Positions 44,299 through 53,751 of a stretch of DNA of 64,000 nucleotides are shown piece after piece. The translations under genes were made by a program, and so were the position numbers. The DNA comes from Paenibacillus sp. S150 (GTDB lineage Bacteria; Bacillota; Bacilli; Paenibacillales; Paenibacillaceae): positions 62,001 through 126,000 of the forward strand of contig NZ_JACBYI010000007.1 in the NCBI RefSeq assembly GCF_019352175.1, in the 5' to 3' direction. Under the pieces are notes generated by a model. It did no database searches, was not told the origin of the DNA, and saw only the letters and a program-made list of their open reading frames with translations. Positions within the stretch are counted from its first letter, which is position 1, and each line of letters starts with the position of its first letter.

Positions 44299-45717
44299 TC
44301 ATTTCGTCTGGATACGCAGAATTTCTACTGGTGACCAGATACTGCCGGAACCTGTAATTAAGTAAACCTTGTAGCTGGTGTTGGCTGTCAGCCCAGTCAG
44401 ACTTAGTGTCTGCCTTACCGCCGGCGATGGCGCTGGAGTGATCCAGCCTGTCCAAGGAGCTGTAAGCTGCGTGCCCGAGCTGTCTTGTCCGTCAGCGATT
44501 TGCACTGCAGTTGGATCAGCGGAAGAAGCCGGCAATACAACATATCTTACCGGTGCTGCAGGACCGCCTGCCTGTCCGTAGGTTACATAAACATCCGCTG
44601 TTACTGTTCCCGGTTGCCCTGGCTCAACAAGTGTAATCGATGTTGTACTGCTTGGAGCAGTGGTCAAAAGAAGTGATGACACAGCCGACCAATTCCCTGC
44701 GGTATCCACAACCGCTATATAGGCCGCATACTCCGTATCAGCAGACAAACCATAGATGGAGAAAGCCGCAATTGTTCCGGCTGACGCAGCTGTTGTCCCG
44801 TAATTCACACCTGCAGTTCCAGTACTGGTCACGCCTGCCTGGACCTGTGCTGCACTCGGCAACGCTGCACTGCTGCTATAAGGCGCAACCACATAATACA
44901 CTGCGCCGGTTACCGAAGGAGTAAGATACACGTCCGCCGTGACTGAACCGACATGTCCATAGGTAAGACCACTCACGGTTGGAGCAGTAATAACGCCGCC
45001 ACCGCCGCCTGTAACCGGAGTTGGTGTAGGAGTTGGTGTTGCACTTGCTGTAGGAGCAGGGGTTGCCGCCGGAGTCGGGGTAGGAGTTACTGTACCTCCG
45101 GGATTTGACGGTTTAAACACAACCGAATTGCTGATAATCCCCACCGCCTCAGCCCGGGTCAGGGATCTCTTTGGACCAAAGGTTCCGTCCGGATAGCCGT
45201 TGATGATTTTTTTGTCGGCAGCCGCAGCCACTGCGCCCTTTGCCCAGGCGGAAATTTGAGCATTATCCTTGAATGCCGTGGAAGCCGAAGCTGTATTCAG
45301 GCTAAGCACCTTGGCGGCAATGACCGCTGCTTCTTGTCTGGTTAACGCATTAGCAGGACGAAACGTATTATTTTCATATCCGCCGATATAACCGGCCTTT
45401 ACGGCTTTTGCTACTTCACTGTATACCCAGCTGTTGCTTTTGACATCGGTGAAGCTGACCGATCCCGTATCCGTGAACCCGAACAGACGATTAATCAGCG
45501 CCACGTATTCACCGCGGGTAATCGCTTTATTAGGCTGCACCGTGCCGTCAGGATAACCGCCCAGATAACCCTTGTTAAGCCAGTCCTGCAATTGTGCCTG
45601 CGCCCAATGTCCTTGAATATCCTTCGGCACAGGCGCGGCAGAGACACCGCCAAGAGTCCCTAGCAGCATACTGGCACCCAGTATTCCTGTCATTAATCCA
45701 CGCCATGTTTTCTTCAT
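44299..45717 (-). CDS. SLH-domain surface protein with fibronectin-like repeats
   Basis: Exported protein of about 472 residues. A signal peptide ends near GGVSAAP. Three S-layer homology domains follow (about 33-205: GHWAQAQLQDWLNKGYLGGYPDGTV, then GYIGGYENNTFRPANALTRQE, then KIINGYPDGTFGPKRSLTRAE), which bind pyruvylated wall polymer. A Thr/Pro linker (about 210-245) leads to two related beta-sandwich repeats, each starting VTADVY and containing LSADTEYAAY or LTANTSYKVY, like fibronectin type III. No enzyme domain is seen. The ATG at 45729 abuts the AGGAGG, so the start four codons later (45717) is preferred. The partner of the outer domain is unknown. Confidence 0.85.
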   Translation of the reverse strand: MKKTWRGLMTGILGASMLLGTLGGVSAAPVPKDIQGHWAQAQLQDWLNKGYLGGYPDGTVQPNKAITRGEYVALINRLFGFTDTGSVSFTDVKSNSWVYSEVAKAVKAGYIGGYENNTFRPANALTRQEAAVIAAKVLSLNTASASTAFKDNAQISAWAKGAVAAAADKKIINGYPDGTFGPKRSLTRAEAVGIISNSVVFKPSNPGGTVTPTPTPAATPAPTASATPTPTPTPVTGGGGGVITAPTVSGLTYGHVGSVTADVYLTPSVTGAVYYVVAPYSSSAALPSAAQVQAGVTSTGTAGVNYGTTAASAGTIAAFSIYGLSADTEYAAYIAVVDTAGNWSAVSSLLLTTAPSSTTSITLVEPGQPGTVTADVYVTYGQAGGPAAPVRYVVLPASSADPTAVQIADGQDSSGTQLTAPWTGWITPAPSPAVRQTLSLTGLTANTSYKVYLITGSGSIWSPVEILRIQTK

Positions 45718-45967
45718 TTTGCTTTTCATCCTCCTGAGTGTTTGATGGGCATAGGCTTGCTGTATCGCTTCTTACAACTATCTCTTTGGGAAAGCCATAC
45801 GCCTAAGCATAAAGAATGTACGTCGAGGCAAGATAGAAAGCCCAACGTCTTCTATTACCCAATTTTTGGAGGTTGTTAACGTTTTCTTGACAATAAACTT
45901 TACACTTTGTCTAACCTCATCTCAATTTCGCTATATCCAGAATGACTTATTGTAAAAAAACAGCATT
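45718..45967 (-). other. Upstream region of the SLH gene
   Basis: About 250 bases without a gene. AGGAGG of the SLH gene lies at its right edge. TTGTCA occurs on the minus strand near 45890, but I could not pair it with a convincing -10. No hairpin or repeat was recognised apart from the cold-shock gene terminator that follows. Confidence 0.4.
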
Positions 45968-45999
45968 AAAAAAGACCCCAGGGATAATCCCCAGAGTCT
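45968..45999 (-). terminator. Terminator of the cold-shock gene
   Basis: AGACTCTGGGGA and CCCTGGGGTCT arms, with G-T pairs, followed by TTTTTT on the minus strand. Confidence 0.75.
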
Positions 46000-46061
46000 A
46001 CGCTAGCGTTGTCTCAATTGCTAACCATCTACCATATATGTAGGTCGGCTGCGCCGGATGA

Positions 46062-46259
46062 TTATAATTTGATGACGTTAGCTGCTTGTGGTCCGCGTGC
46101 ACCTTCAACGATATCGAACTCTACGGATTGGCCTTCATCCAAAGTCTTGAAACCGTCAGTTTGAATCGCGGAGAAGTGTACGAATACGTCGCCACCATCG
46201 GCAGTTTCAATGAAACCATAACCTTTTTCTGCGTTAAACCATTTAACTTTACCTTCCAT
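46062..46259 (-). CDS. Cold-shock protein
   Basis: A 65-residue OB-fold protein. RNP-1 (KGYGFIE) and RNP-2 (VFVHF) are intact, the start is [16 protein letters not shown] and the end is [10 protein letters not shown], as in CspB/CspC/CspD of Bacillus. It binds single-stranded RNA or DNA and melts structure. It is a single gene with its own promoter, leader hairpin and terminator. Confidence 0.96.
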   Translation of the reverse strand: MEGKVKWFNAEKGYGFIETADGGDVFVHFSAIQTDGFKTLDEGQSVEFDIVEGARGPQAANVIKL

Positions 46260-46312
46260 TGACTAAACATTCCCTTCGTCATCAGATGAACGTGAGTCTT
46301 GCTCACAAATCG

Positions 46313-46342
46313 ACTATACCACCGCTGCTTCTCCATTGTCAA
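46313..46342 (-). promoter_or_regulatory. Cold-shock gene promoter
   Basis: TTGACA, 18 bases, TATAGT on the minus strand, about 55 bases before the gene. The leader contains a small hairpin GTGAG-CAAGA-CTCAC. Confidence 0.75.
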
Positions 46343-46425
46343 TTGGAATAGCAAATGATTACTTGCAATAATTTACCATACGTTAATAACTAACGTAAAA
46401 GCATTCTGAAAGTAATATATCGAAG

Positions 46426-46464
46426 CAAAAAGGAGCAGATGGTAAAATAGTACCCATTTACTCC
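46426..46464 (-). terminator. Terminator of the legionaminic-acid operon
   Basis: GGAGTAAATGG and CCATCTGCTCC arms with one mismatch, followed by TTTTT on the minus strand, about 100 bases after the last gene. Confidence 0.7.
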
Positions 46465-46565
46465 TCATGTGAAACAGAAATTTTGAACTTAAAAATCATC
46501 AAACTGGTAACACACATGGTACAAGAAAATAAGACAATTTTCGCGCATGGATCCGACAAAATCTT

Positions 46566-47291
46566 TTAAACTATTTCTTCCCATTTCTTGTTTAGTCTTT
46601 CTGACATTAACAACTCTACGATTTTCCAATCCAATGCACTGTCGATATCTATGGATCGTTCTTCTGGCATTTCATAGAGTAAAGTAGAGGAGTTAAACAC
46701 CGTATCATTCTCCTCATTCAACAGGACATCTCTTCTCCATACATAAATGGAGCCATTCATGTCATAACATTTTGGGGCGTCTTGTCTCCTGTAGACAGGA
46801 CCCTCTAGCTTCTTAGAGATATGTGCATATCCTTGTTCATTCAACTCAACTAAATTAAAGTACGGCGAACGTCTAGAGTTCATCCCTGTAATTACATTAT
46901 TGATTTCTGCTGAGCTTAATAATTCCAGAGCATTTGAGATATCTGTCGGAAATCGCAATGGAGAAGTTGCATCCAGATCCACCACTACATCAAAGGTTGT
47001 ATTCAGCTTTTTTTCCACTTCCAGTAGGCAGTGACGAATAGCCGGCAACTTTGCTGAAGTATCCTGGGCTAATTCTTCAGGTCTGCGGATCATAAAATCT
47101 GCTCCGGCCTGCCTCGATACTTCTAAAATATCTGTTGAATCACTGCTCACTGCGATATATTCAAACAGTCCGGTTTGTTGTGCCTGTTCAATGCTATACG
47201 AAATTAACGGTTTCCCCGCAAGCAATTTCAAGTTTTTATTAGGAACTCCTTTCGAGCCTCCACGTGCGCAAATAGTGCATATTCTCGACAT
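46566..47291 (-). CDS. legF: CMP-legionaminate (acylneuraminate) cytidylyltransferase
   Basis: A 241-residue CMP-sugar synthetase. CTICARGGSKGVPNKNLKLLAGKPLI is the CTP-binding signature, and VVVDLDATSPLRFPTDI holds the metal-binding Asp. It activates the nonulosonic acid with CTP. The neighbours (legI, ptmE, legB, legC) point to legionaminic acid over sialic acid. It lies 106 bases after ptmE, last in the operon. The ribosome-binding site is weak (GGGTGAG). Confidence 0.85.
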   Translation of the reverse strand: MSRICTICARGGSKGVPNKNLKLLAGKPLISYSIEQAQQTGLFEYIAVSSDSTDILEVSRQAGADFMIRRPEELAQDTSAKLPAIRHCLLEVEKKLNTTFDVVVDLDATSPLRFPTDISNALELLSSAEINNVITGMNSRRSPYFNLVELNEQGYAHISKKLEGPVYRRQDAPKCYDMNGSIYVWRRDVLLNEENDTVFNSSTLLYEMPEERSIDIDSALDWKIVELLMSERLNKKWEEIV

Positions 47292-47397
47292 CTCTCACCC
47301 ATCCCTCAGTTTTCTTTGCCTATCTGATGAAGTTCTTTCCAAAAATCCCTAAAAACCGATAAAATTCATCAAAATATATTTTTGCTTAAGTGGATAT

Positions 47398-48453
47398 TTA
47401 TGGCAATTTGAACACTTCTGGATATTCACCGTTGGCCTTGTTAAAATCATCTATTCGCCCTATATCCAACCAATATTCATGAATAGGAAAAGCGCAGGTT
47501 GTTTGCTTGTCAGCCATTATCGCATCAAATAATGTCGGCATATCATAAAATGTATCTTTCGGCACGTATGAAAGCACATCGGGATTCAAAATATAAATTC
47601 CACCACTAACAAAATAACGATAGATCGGCTTTTCTTCAATTGAACAGAGCTGATTCCTATCAACCTTTACGACTCCATATGGAACTTGGTACTCATACTC
47701 ACGTACACACATAGTTGCCATAGAATCATTCTCCAGGTGAAATTGAAGAGCATGCTGAAAATTGATTTTGGTCAAAAGATCTCCATTCATTACAAAAAAC
47801 GGCTGATCCGGCAGCTCCGACATCAAACTTAGAGCACCAGCGGTTCCCATTCTTTTATTCTCATTAATATATCTGATTTCTACTCCCCATTTGGCCCCGT
47901 CACCAAAATAGTCCATAATCATATCGGCTCTATAGTTAACACTAATATAAAACCGATAAAATCCGCTGGATATAAAATTTTCCATAATAACTTCCAGGAT
48001 AGGTTTGCTGCCGACTTTTAATAATGGTTTAGGAGTATCTTTAGTCAGTTCACCAAGCCTGGTGCCAAGTCCTCCAGCCATGAGTATGATCCAATTATCT
48101 CTTTTTCTATTCTCCAAAAGCTCATTAAAGAGCTCTAGACCAACAATGATGCCTTCATCATTAATAACTGGAATTTGACGTAGACTGCTTATTTTCATTT
48201 TGGTGAGAATAGTCTCTCTACTCTCATCCTGGGAAGCAGTATAAGGGTGCGAATTCATAACTAGACGGACTTCCTGTTCAAGTTTGATACCACTCAGTAT
48301 TCCGCGTCTAATATCTCCATCAGTTACCGTACCCAACAACCGATTATTTCTATCAACTATAAGAACAATTTGAACAGCTCCGCGGTCAATGGCCTCTAGT
48401 GCTTCAATAATCTTAGATTCCGGTGATAGTAAAAGATGCTGAACGTTTTTCAT
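47398..48453 (-). CDS. ptmE: CBS-domain nucleotidyltransferase (GDP-GlcNAc synthesis, PtmE-like)
   Basis: A 351-residue fusion. A CBS pair occupies residues about 1-118 (VLIVDRNNRLLGTVTDGDIRRGIL), then an NTP-transferase domain starts LMAGGLGTRLGELTKDTPKPLLKVGSKPI with the usual Gly-rich, Lys-containing loop. In Campylobacter PtmE makes GDP-GlcNAc, the precursor that distinguishes legionaminic from sialic acid synthesis. It overlaps the acetyltransferase gene by four bases. Nucleotide specificity (GTP) is inferred from context. Confidence 0.82.
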   Translation of the reverse strand: MKNVQHLLLSPESKIIEALEAIDRGAVQIVLIVDRNNRLLGTVTDGDIRRGILSGIKLEQEVRLVMNSHPYTASQDESRETILTKMKISSLRQIPVINDEGIIVGLELFNELLENRKRDNWIILMAGGLGTRLGELTKDTPKPLLKVGSKPILEVIMENFISSGFYRFYISVNYRADMIMDYFGDGAKWGVEIRYINENKRMGTAGALSLMSELPDQPFFVMNGDLLTKINFQHALQFHLENDSMATMCVREYEYQVPYGVVKVDRNQLCSIEEKPIYRYFVSGGIYILNPDVLSYVPKDTFYDMPTLFDAIMADKQTTCAFPIHEYWLDIGRIDDFNKANGEYPEVFKLP

Positions 48454-49085
48454 GTAATCACCTCTTTGGCCGGCACACCAAAAACAAGAGAGTCCTCTTT
48501 AACATCCCTTAAAACTAAAGAGCCTGCACCTATTATTGATTCATCCCCAACCTTGATTTTTTGAATCAGAGTACTGCCTGCACCGACATGGACATGACTG
48601 CCTATATAGCATCCACCACAAACTACAGCACCTGGTGACACATGAGAATGTCTTCCTACAAAACAATCATGCTCTATTACAGCTCGTGTATTGATAATCG
48701 CGTTAGCTTCAATAATTGAACCCGTATTAATAATAACTCCAGCCATTAATTGGGCGCCTTCCTGAATCAATGTATCGTCAGCTATGATACAAGAATCGTG
48801 GATAATCGTAGCAAATGAGTATCCCCTGCTTTTAAAATTCTCAAAAATCCTTTTTCTTACAGCTGACCCTGAAATCTTCCCGACCCCGTTCACCAGAAGA
48901 ATTTCTTCTTGAAGGAAGTTATTAATGATTTCATCTGTTCCCATGTAGGTATGCCGGGCATCAAGTTCCGGAGAGGGGGCTGGAGCAACATACCCCAAAC
49001 AACGTAAATTCTGTCGACTTATCAGATCCAGACAAACCTTGGCATGCCCTCCGCCACCTAGTACAATAAGCGGAAGGGAGCTCAT
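48450..49085 (-). CDS. NeuD/PglD-type sugar acetyltransferase
   Basis: A 211-residue acyltransferase with an N-terminal Rossmann-like domain (LIVLGGGGHAKVCLDLI) and a left-handed beta-helix of hexapeptide repeats (about 95-200, including VEHDCFVGRHSHVSPGAVVCGGCYIGSHVHVGAGSTLI turns). In this pathway it should N-acetylate the 4-amino group of the legionaminic precursor (LegH role) or O-acetylate the product (NeuD role). It overlaps legI and ptmE by four bases each. Confidence 0.8.
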   Translation of the reverse strand: MSSLPLIVLGGGGHAKVCLDLISRQNLRCLGYVAPAPSPELDARHTYMGTDEIINNFLQEEILLVNGVGKISGSAVRKRIFENFKSRGYSFATIIHDSCIIADDTLIQEGAQLMAGVIINTGSIIEANAIINTRAVIEHDCFVGRHSHVSPGAVVCGGCYIGSHVHVGAGSTLIQKIKVGDESIIGAGSLVLRDVKEDSLVFGVPAKEVIT

Positions 49086-50182
49086 TCAATTAAATCATCC
49101 GCTTCAAATGTTTTTTCCGCCTTACGTCCCAATAAGGCCCAATATGAAGATGGCGGATATCCATTGCCGGGCCTCTTTATGGTAAGATTATCCTTACTGA
49201 AAATCTCTCCTTGTTGAATGGTTTTTGCAGCAACAACGCTTTTGCGGGCTGCATGAGCATTTTTCATCTCACTGAAGGCCGGGATTTTGGTGAATATACC
49301 CAAGGATTGCTCAATGTTTCGAATTTGCTTCACCAGCCGAGTTAATTCCTCTGGTTCAATGGAAGCTTTATGATCAGGACCTTCCATTTGCTTATCAAGT
49401 GTAAAATGTTTCTCGATAACCTCTGCTCCCATTGCAACAGCTGCAAGAGATATTTCCAGACCGATTGTATGATCTGAATACCCTACGGGTAGTCCAAAAG
49501 CGCGCTTCATGGTAAGCATTTTATTTAAATGAACATCATTGTACTGAGTCGGATAATCGGTAGTACAATGAAGGAGAGTCACTTTAGCACGGAGCATCTC
49601 TTGTCCTGCTCTGGAATAATAAGCTTCTTCCATACCTTTGACTGTTGGATTGCCTTCATACAATGTGTAACCCAGAGCAATGGCTCCCAGCGCGTCTTCT
49701 AAAGTACCCAATGTAGAAATGCCACTGGAAAGAATAATCTTAGCTCCTGTACCTGCTGTTTCGTATAATAAGGGAAGATTAGTAATATCTCCAGACGATA
49801 TTTTTATTGTATTTAAACCTATCTGTGTAGTGAGGAATCCCAAGCTTTCTATGTCAAAAGGAGTAGATAAAAACTCAATCCCCGCTTGATTGCAATATTC
49901 ATAAAGGATTCTGTGATCACTGTAGGTCAGCTCTAGCTTTTTTAGCATTTCAAGCTGCGAGCCCTCGCTGCCTGTTGTCATCTTCTGATAATCTGCTTTC
50001 AAGGCTGTTCGGCTTACCAGCTTTTCTGCCCGAAAGGTTTGAAACTTAACTGCATCCGCTCCTGCTTTAACAGCTGTGTTAACTAACTCTTTGGCAATTT
50101 CCACTGAACCATTATGGTTTACACCAGCTTCTGCAATAATATAAACTGGTTGCCTATTTGTGTCATTCTCTACAAAGTACAA
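49082..50182 (-). CDS. legI: Legionaminic acid synthase (NeuB family)
   Basis: A 366-residue synthase that condenses phosphoenolpyruvate with a 2,4-diacetamido-sugar. The NeuB TIM barrel (IAEAGVNHNGSVEIAKELV, DAVKFQTF, GYSDHTIGLEISLAAVAMGA, IEKHFTLDK, GPDHKASIEP) is followed by a C-terminal SAF domain (about 305-366, RKSVVAAKTIQQGEIFSKDNL). The start is TTG with GGAGG eight bases upstream. The choice between legionaminic, sialic and pseudaminic acid is made from the pathway neighbours. Confidence 0.9.
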   Translation of the reverse strand: MYFVENDTNRQPVYIIAEAGVNHNGSVEIAKELVNTAVKAGADAVKFQTFRAEKLVSRTALKADYQKMTTGSEGSQLEMLKKLELTYSDHRILYEYCNQAGIEFLSTPFDIESLGFLTTQIGLNTIKISSGDITNLPLLYETAGTGAKIILSSGISTLGTLEDALGAIALGYTLYEGNPTVKGMEEAYYSRAGQEMLRAKVTLLHCTTDYPTQYNDVHLNKMLTMKRAFGLPVGYSDHTIGLEISLAAVAMGAEVIEKHFTLDKQMEGPDHKASIEPEELTRLVKQIRNIEQSLGIFTKIPAFSEMKNAHAARKSVVAAKTIQQGEIFSKDNLTIKRPGNGYPPSSYWALLGRKAEKTFEADDLIE

Positions 50183-50185
50183 TGA

Positions 50186-51376
50186 TTATTCCTCCTCTCT
50201 ATCAGTTCTTTTAAGATCGTAAAACTTTTTATAAACTATCCCCTCTAATGTAACATGCTTTAGTATATCCATGATTTGAACAGCTGTATTCCCGTTTCCA
50301 TATAGAGAGGGTTGCAATTGGCTGTCGCCTTCACAATAAGTGCCCGATAACGCTTTGGCGACCGCCTCAGCAATCGCTTCACTTGATTCACCGCTGTCAA
50401 TTATGGAAGCACCTTTTATTCTCCCTGTTTGTCTTGGACCAATATTGACTGTAGGTTTATGGAATAGAGGAACCTCTATAATACCGCTAGAAGAATTTCC
50501 AATTACCACATCTACATGACGAATGGCACTAAGATATCTTAATTGTCCAAGTGAAGTATACGCAACGGCTCTCTTGGTATTCCGCTGTACATATTCATCA
50601 ATCATCTGGGAAATGATACGTCCATCTGTATCAGAGTTGGGTTTTGTGAAAATAATTGTCGCTTCCGGAAATGAATCCAGGGCCGACAACAATCCTTTAA
50701 TTAACATATCGGAGTTAGAATCGGATAATGTTACAGGATGATAAGTGACCAGAAAGTTTTGTTCCCCCAGTTTAAATCCAATCGATTCTTCAAATTCCTT
50801 TTGATCCAGCAGCTTCAATTCAATTATATTGTCAATCCCGATAGCCCCTGTATTAAATACGCGCTCAGGCAATTCTCCCAATTGGATAACCCTGTTGCGG
50901 TAATCCGATGTAGATACAAAATGAAGATGGGACATTTTTGTAATCGCGTGACGGATGGAATCATCAATTGCACCTTCTGTGATTTCTCCGCCATGTATAT
51001 GAGCAGTCGGGATAGACAGAATCATTGCAGCTTGTACAGCCACCATAATCTCATATCGATCTCCTAGAACAACCATAATATCCGGCTTGAGTCTGTTAAG
51101 GGCATCGGCAAATCCAATTAACCCCAGGCCCATAGATTTAAGGATTCCGGTTGGTGTGTCAGAGGACAACACCGTTTCAACTTTTTCATTGATAAAAAAA
51201 CCATCGCGTTCAATTTCAAGATATGTCAGACCAAACTCATTGGAAAGATGCATGCCGGTTACGATAATCTGCAGACACAAATCCGGGTCCGCAACAATGC
51301 GCTTCAACAGCGGCAATAATAAGCCATACTCCGAGCGTGACCCAGTGACCACACAAATGGTTCTTAACATATTCAT
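50186..51376 (-). CDS. legG: Hydrolysing nucleotide-sugar 2-epimerase (NeuC/LegG)
   Basis: A 396-residue GT-B-fold enzyme. It starts MLRTICVVTGSRSEYGLLLPLL and shows PDIMVVLGDRYEIM, HIHGGEITEGAIDD, YHPVT and GNSSSGIIEVPLFHKPTVNIGPRQTGR, all typical of UDP-GlcNAc 2-epimerases of the hydrolysing NeuC kind. In the legionaminic route it acts on a GDP-linked 2,4-diacetamido sugar. AAGGAAGAG precedes the ATG, which abuts the legC stop. Confidence 0.87.
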   Translation of the reverse strand: MNMLRTICVVTGSRSEYGLLLPLLKRIVADPDLCLQIIVTGMHLSNEFGLTYLEIERDGFFINEKVETVLSSDTPTGILKSMGLGLIGFADALNRLKPDIMVVLGDRYEIMVAVQAAMILSIPTAHIHGGEITEGAIDDSIRHAITKMSHLHFVSTSDYRNRVIQLGELPERVFNTGAIGIDNIIELKLLDQKEFEESIGFKLGEQNFLVTYHPVTLSDSNSDMLIKGLLSALDSFPEATIIFTKPNSDTDGRIISQMIDEYVQRNTKRAVAYTSLGQLRYLSAIRHVDVVIGNSSSGIIEVPLFHKPTVNIGPRQTGRIKGASIIDSGESSEAIAEAVAKALSGTYCEGDSQLQPSLYGNGNTAVQIMDILKHVTLEGIVYKKFYDLKRTDREEE

Positions 51377-52579
51377 CTACTCTTCCTTATAAAATGAATT
51401 AACAAGGGTAGGACTGCTGGGGATATTAATTACGCTTGACTCAATTTTTTCAGTCATTGACAAGTCCATTTGAGGTGAAGCTTTATACATTTCAAGTTTA
51501 TGCATAGGTGTCCAGGTTGGCCGGGTCATAAAACCCGAACCATTAGTTCTCTCTAAGATGCTATCTCTTAAATTAATATCAGGAGCATCAAGTCTTAGCG
51601 CATTTAACCAGTAATTGCTGGTCGAATGCGCCGGTTCTTGGACAACGCTTATCCCCGGGATTCCACTGAATTTCTGGACATACTGAGCAGCAAGCTTCCT
51701 TTTCTGATCCAAAAACAATGGGAGTTGTTCGAGCTGCGCACAGCCCAGTGCAGCATTTAAGTTCGGAAGTCGGTAATTGTAAGCTGTCTCGTCATGTATA
51801 AACAACCAGCGATGCGGTATTTTGGCCGTAGTCGTTAAGTGTTTGGCTCTCCTGGCCCACTCCTGGTTTGCAGTCAGTATTGCCCCTCCGCCCCCGGTAG
51901 TAATAATCTTATTCCCGTTGAAACTCAGCGCTGCTATATGTCCGAAAGTCCCTGTGTGTTTCCCTTTGTAGTAGGATCCTAAAGACTCAGCCGCATCCTC
52001 CACGAGAACCAGGCGATACTTCTCGCATAGTTCCATTAATCCTTCCAACTCTACCGGATGGCCAAATGTGTGCATCGGCACTACAGCACTAAGTCTTCTA
52101 CCCGTATTTTTATTATAAAAACGTCCATCCTGTTGTATAACTGCAATTTCCTTCAGGTATTCTCCCAATTTACTAGCGTCCACTCCCAAAGTATCTCCAG
52201 CAACATCAATCAAATGTGGAATTGCACCGCAATAAGTCACAGCGTTAGCAGTGGCTACAAATGTCAAAGAAGGAATGAGTACCTCATCCTCAGGCTGGAC
52301 CCCTGCAACAAGCAGGCAAATATGCAGGGCTGCCGTTCCGTTGACTACTGCAACAACATTGGCGGAACCGGTAAAAGCCGCCAAATCTCTTTCGAAACGG
52401 TCTACATATGCTCCCACAGACGATACCCAGCCAGTATCCAAGCATTCTTTGATATACTTCCATTCATTCCCTTTGAATGTAGGCTCATGCAAAGAGACAT
52501 TTTGGGTTTCATTAGATAGTATTCCTCTGAATATAGAAACAACTTGGTTCGGCAAATCATTGCTGTACATCATATTCAC
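51377..52579 (-). CDS. legC: DegT/DnrJ-type sugar aminotransferase (LegC)
   Basis: A 400-residue PLP enzyme of the sugar aminotransferase class. ALSFNGNKIITTGGGGA carries the PLP lysine, VEDAAESLGS the pyridine-binding Asp and VVNGTAALHICLL the phosphate loop. It transfers an amino group to the 4-keto sugar made by LegB. The start is GTG five bases after GGAAGG. It lies 13 bases after legB. Confidence 0.87.
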   Translation of the reverse strand: MNMMYSNDLPNQVVSIFRGILSNETQNVSLHEPTFKGNEWKYIKECLDTGWVSSVGAYVDRFERDLAAFTGSANVVAVVNGTAALHICLLVAGVQPEDEVLIPSLTFVATANAVTYCGAIPHLIDVAGDTLGVDASKLGEYLKEIAVIQQDGRFYNKNTGRRLSAVVPMHTFGHPVELEGLMELCEKYRLVLVEDAAESLGSYYKGKHTGTFGHIAALSFNGNKIITTGGGGAILTANQEWARRAKHLTTTAKIPHRWLFIHDETAYNYRLPNLNAALGCAQLEQLPLFLDQKRKLAAQYVQKFSGIPGISVVQEPAHSTSNYWLNALRLDAPDINLRDSILERTNGSGFMTRPTWTPMHKLEMYKASPQMDLSMTEKIESSVINIPSSPTLVNSFYKEE

Positions 52580-52592
52580 ACAAACCTTCCAC

Positions 52593-53603
52593 TTAAATAT
52601 TGTACTGATCTGCTTTATATCGTGCTAAGTTAGAGGGATTTGAAAACCATTCAATGGTTGATTTTAAGCCTTGCCGAAACCCTTCCTTCCCGCCAAATTT
52701 CGGTTCCCAGTTCAACAAGCGCTTCGCCTTGCTGTTATCGGCCCATAACCGCTCCACTTCGCTTTTCTCCGGGCGCAGCCTTATTTCGTCACTGGTGATT
52801 TGAATATTTGTATCCATAATTTCAGCAATTGTTTCCGCGGTCTCTTGTATAGACACCTCATAATTGCTGCCAATATTAATAACTTCACCTACCGAACGTT
52901 CATTTTCCAGTATGGAAATGAAGCCGGATACTGTGTCTTGTACATAATTGAAATCCCGGGTGGGGGTAACGGCCCCCAGCTTGATTTCATCCATTCCTGC
53001 TGCTATTTGGGTTATGATGGTCGGAATCACAGCACGCGCAGACTGTCTGGGACCATAAGTATTAAAAGGCCTAATAATACTTACCGGAGTCTGGAAAGAA
53101 CGATGAAAAGCCAGCGCCATTTGATCAGCGCCAATTTTGGACGCAGAGTAAGGAGATTGACCTTGCAGTTCATGTTGTTCATCTATTGGCACATATTGTG
53201 CAGTTCCGTATACTTCGCTTGTAGAAGTGTGAACCACTTTCTGTACGCCCAAATCCCTGGCAGCTTGAAGTACATTTAATGTTCCCTTAATATTTGTATC
53301 CACATAAGTATCCGGTGAGTGGTAGGAATACGGAATGGCTATCAGTGCTGCCAAATGAAGTACAGCATCACATCCCTGAACAGCTTTACGTACTCCATAG
53401 GGATCGCGGATATCTCCTGAGAACACTTCGAATTGATTTTTCACCTCTTTTGAGCAAGAGTCCAACCATCCCAGTGAATTAAATGAGTTATAGTAAACAA
53501 ATGCCCTAACATCATATCCGGCAAGAACCAGCGCTTCTGTTAAATGCGAGCCTATAAATCCGTCCGACCCAGTTACTAGTATTTTTTTCACTTTTTTTGT
53601 CAC
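52593..53603 (-). CDS. legB: Nucleotide-sugar 4,6-dehydratase (LegB)
   Basis: A 336-residue short-chain dehydrogenase. The NAD-binding GSDGFIGSHLTEAL, the STSEVYGTA motif with catalytic Thr-region replaced by Ser, YSASKIGADQMAL (Tyr/Lys pair) and RPFNTYGPRQSARAVIP are intact. It converts GDP-GlcNAc to the 4-keto-6-deoxy sugar, the first committed step. GTG start behind GGGAAGGTGA. First gene of the operon legB-legC-legG-legI-acetyltransferase-ptmE-legF, all on one strand. Confidence 0.88.
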   Translation of the reverse strand: MTKKVKKILVTGSDGFIGSHLTEALVLAGYDVRAFVYYNSFNSLGWLDSCSKEVKNQFEVFSGDIRDPYGVRKAVQGCDAVLHLAALIAIPYSYHSPDTYVDTNIKGTLNVLQAARDLGVQKVVHTSTSEVYGTAQYVPIDEQHELQGQSPYSASKIGADQMALAFHRSFQTPVSIIRPFNTYGPRQSARAVIPTIITQIAAGMDEIKLGAVTPTRDFNYVQDTVSGFISILENERSVGEVINIGSNYEVSIQETAETIAEIMDTNIQITSDEIRLRPEKSEVERLWADNSKAKRLLNWEPKFGGKEGFRQGLKSTIEWFSNPSNLARYKADQYNI

Positions 53604-53659
53604 AACTTCACCTTCCCAAAAAAAATACTCACAAACTATTTCCGACGGTTATAGCACAT

Positions 53660-53685
53660 TTATCGAAAAGTGAACATGAGTTTTA
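53660..53685 (-). promoter_or_regulatory. Weak sigma-D-like promoter candidate for the leg operon
   Basis: TAAA, 14 bases, TTCGATAA on the minus strand about 60 bases before legB. It matches GCCGATAT at only five of eight positions. A sigma-A pair TGTTCA, 17 bases, TATAAC overlaps it at about 53650-53680 and may be the real promoter. Confidence 0.25.
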
Positions 53686-53751
53686 ATCTTCTATACATAT
53701 TCCCTACTGTTGAGCGCTCTATATCTATTATACGCAATTATTAAATTACAT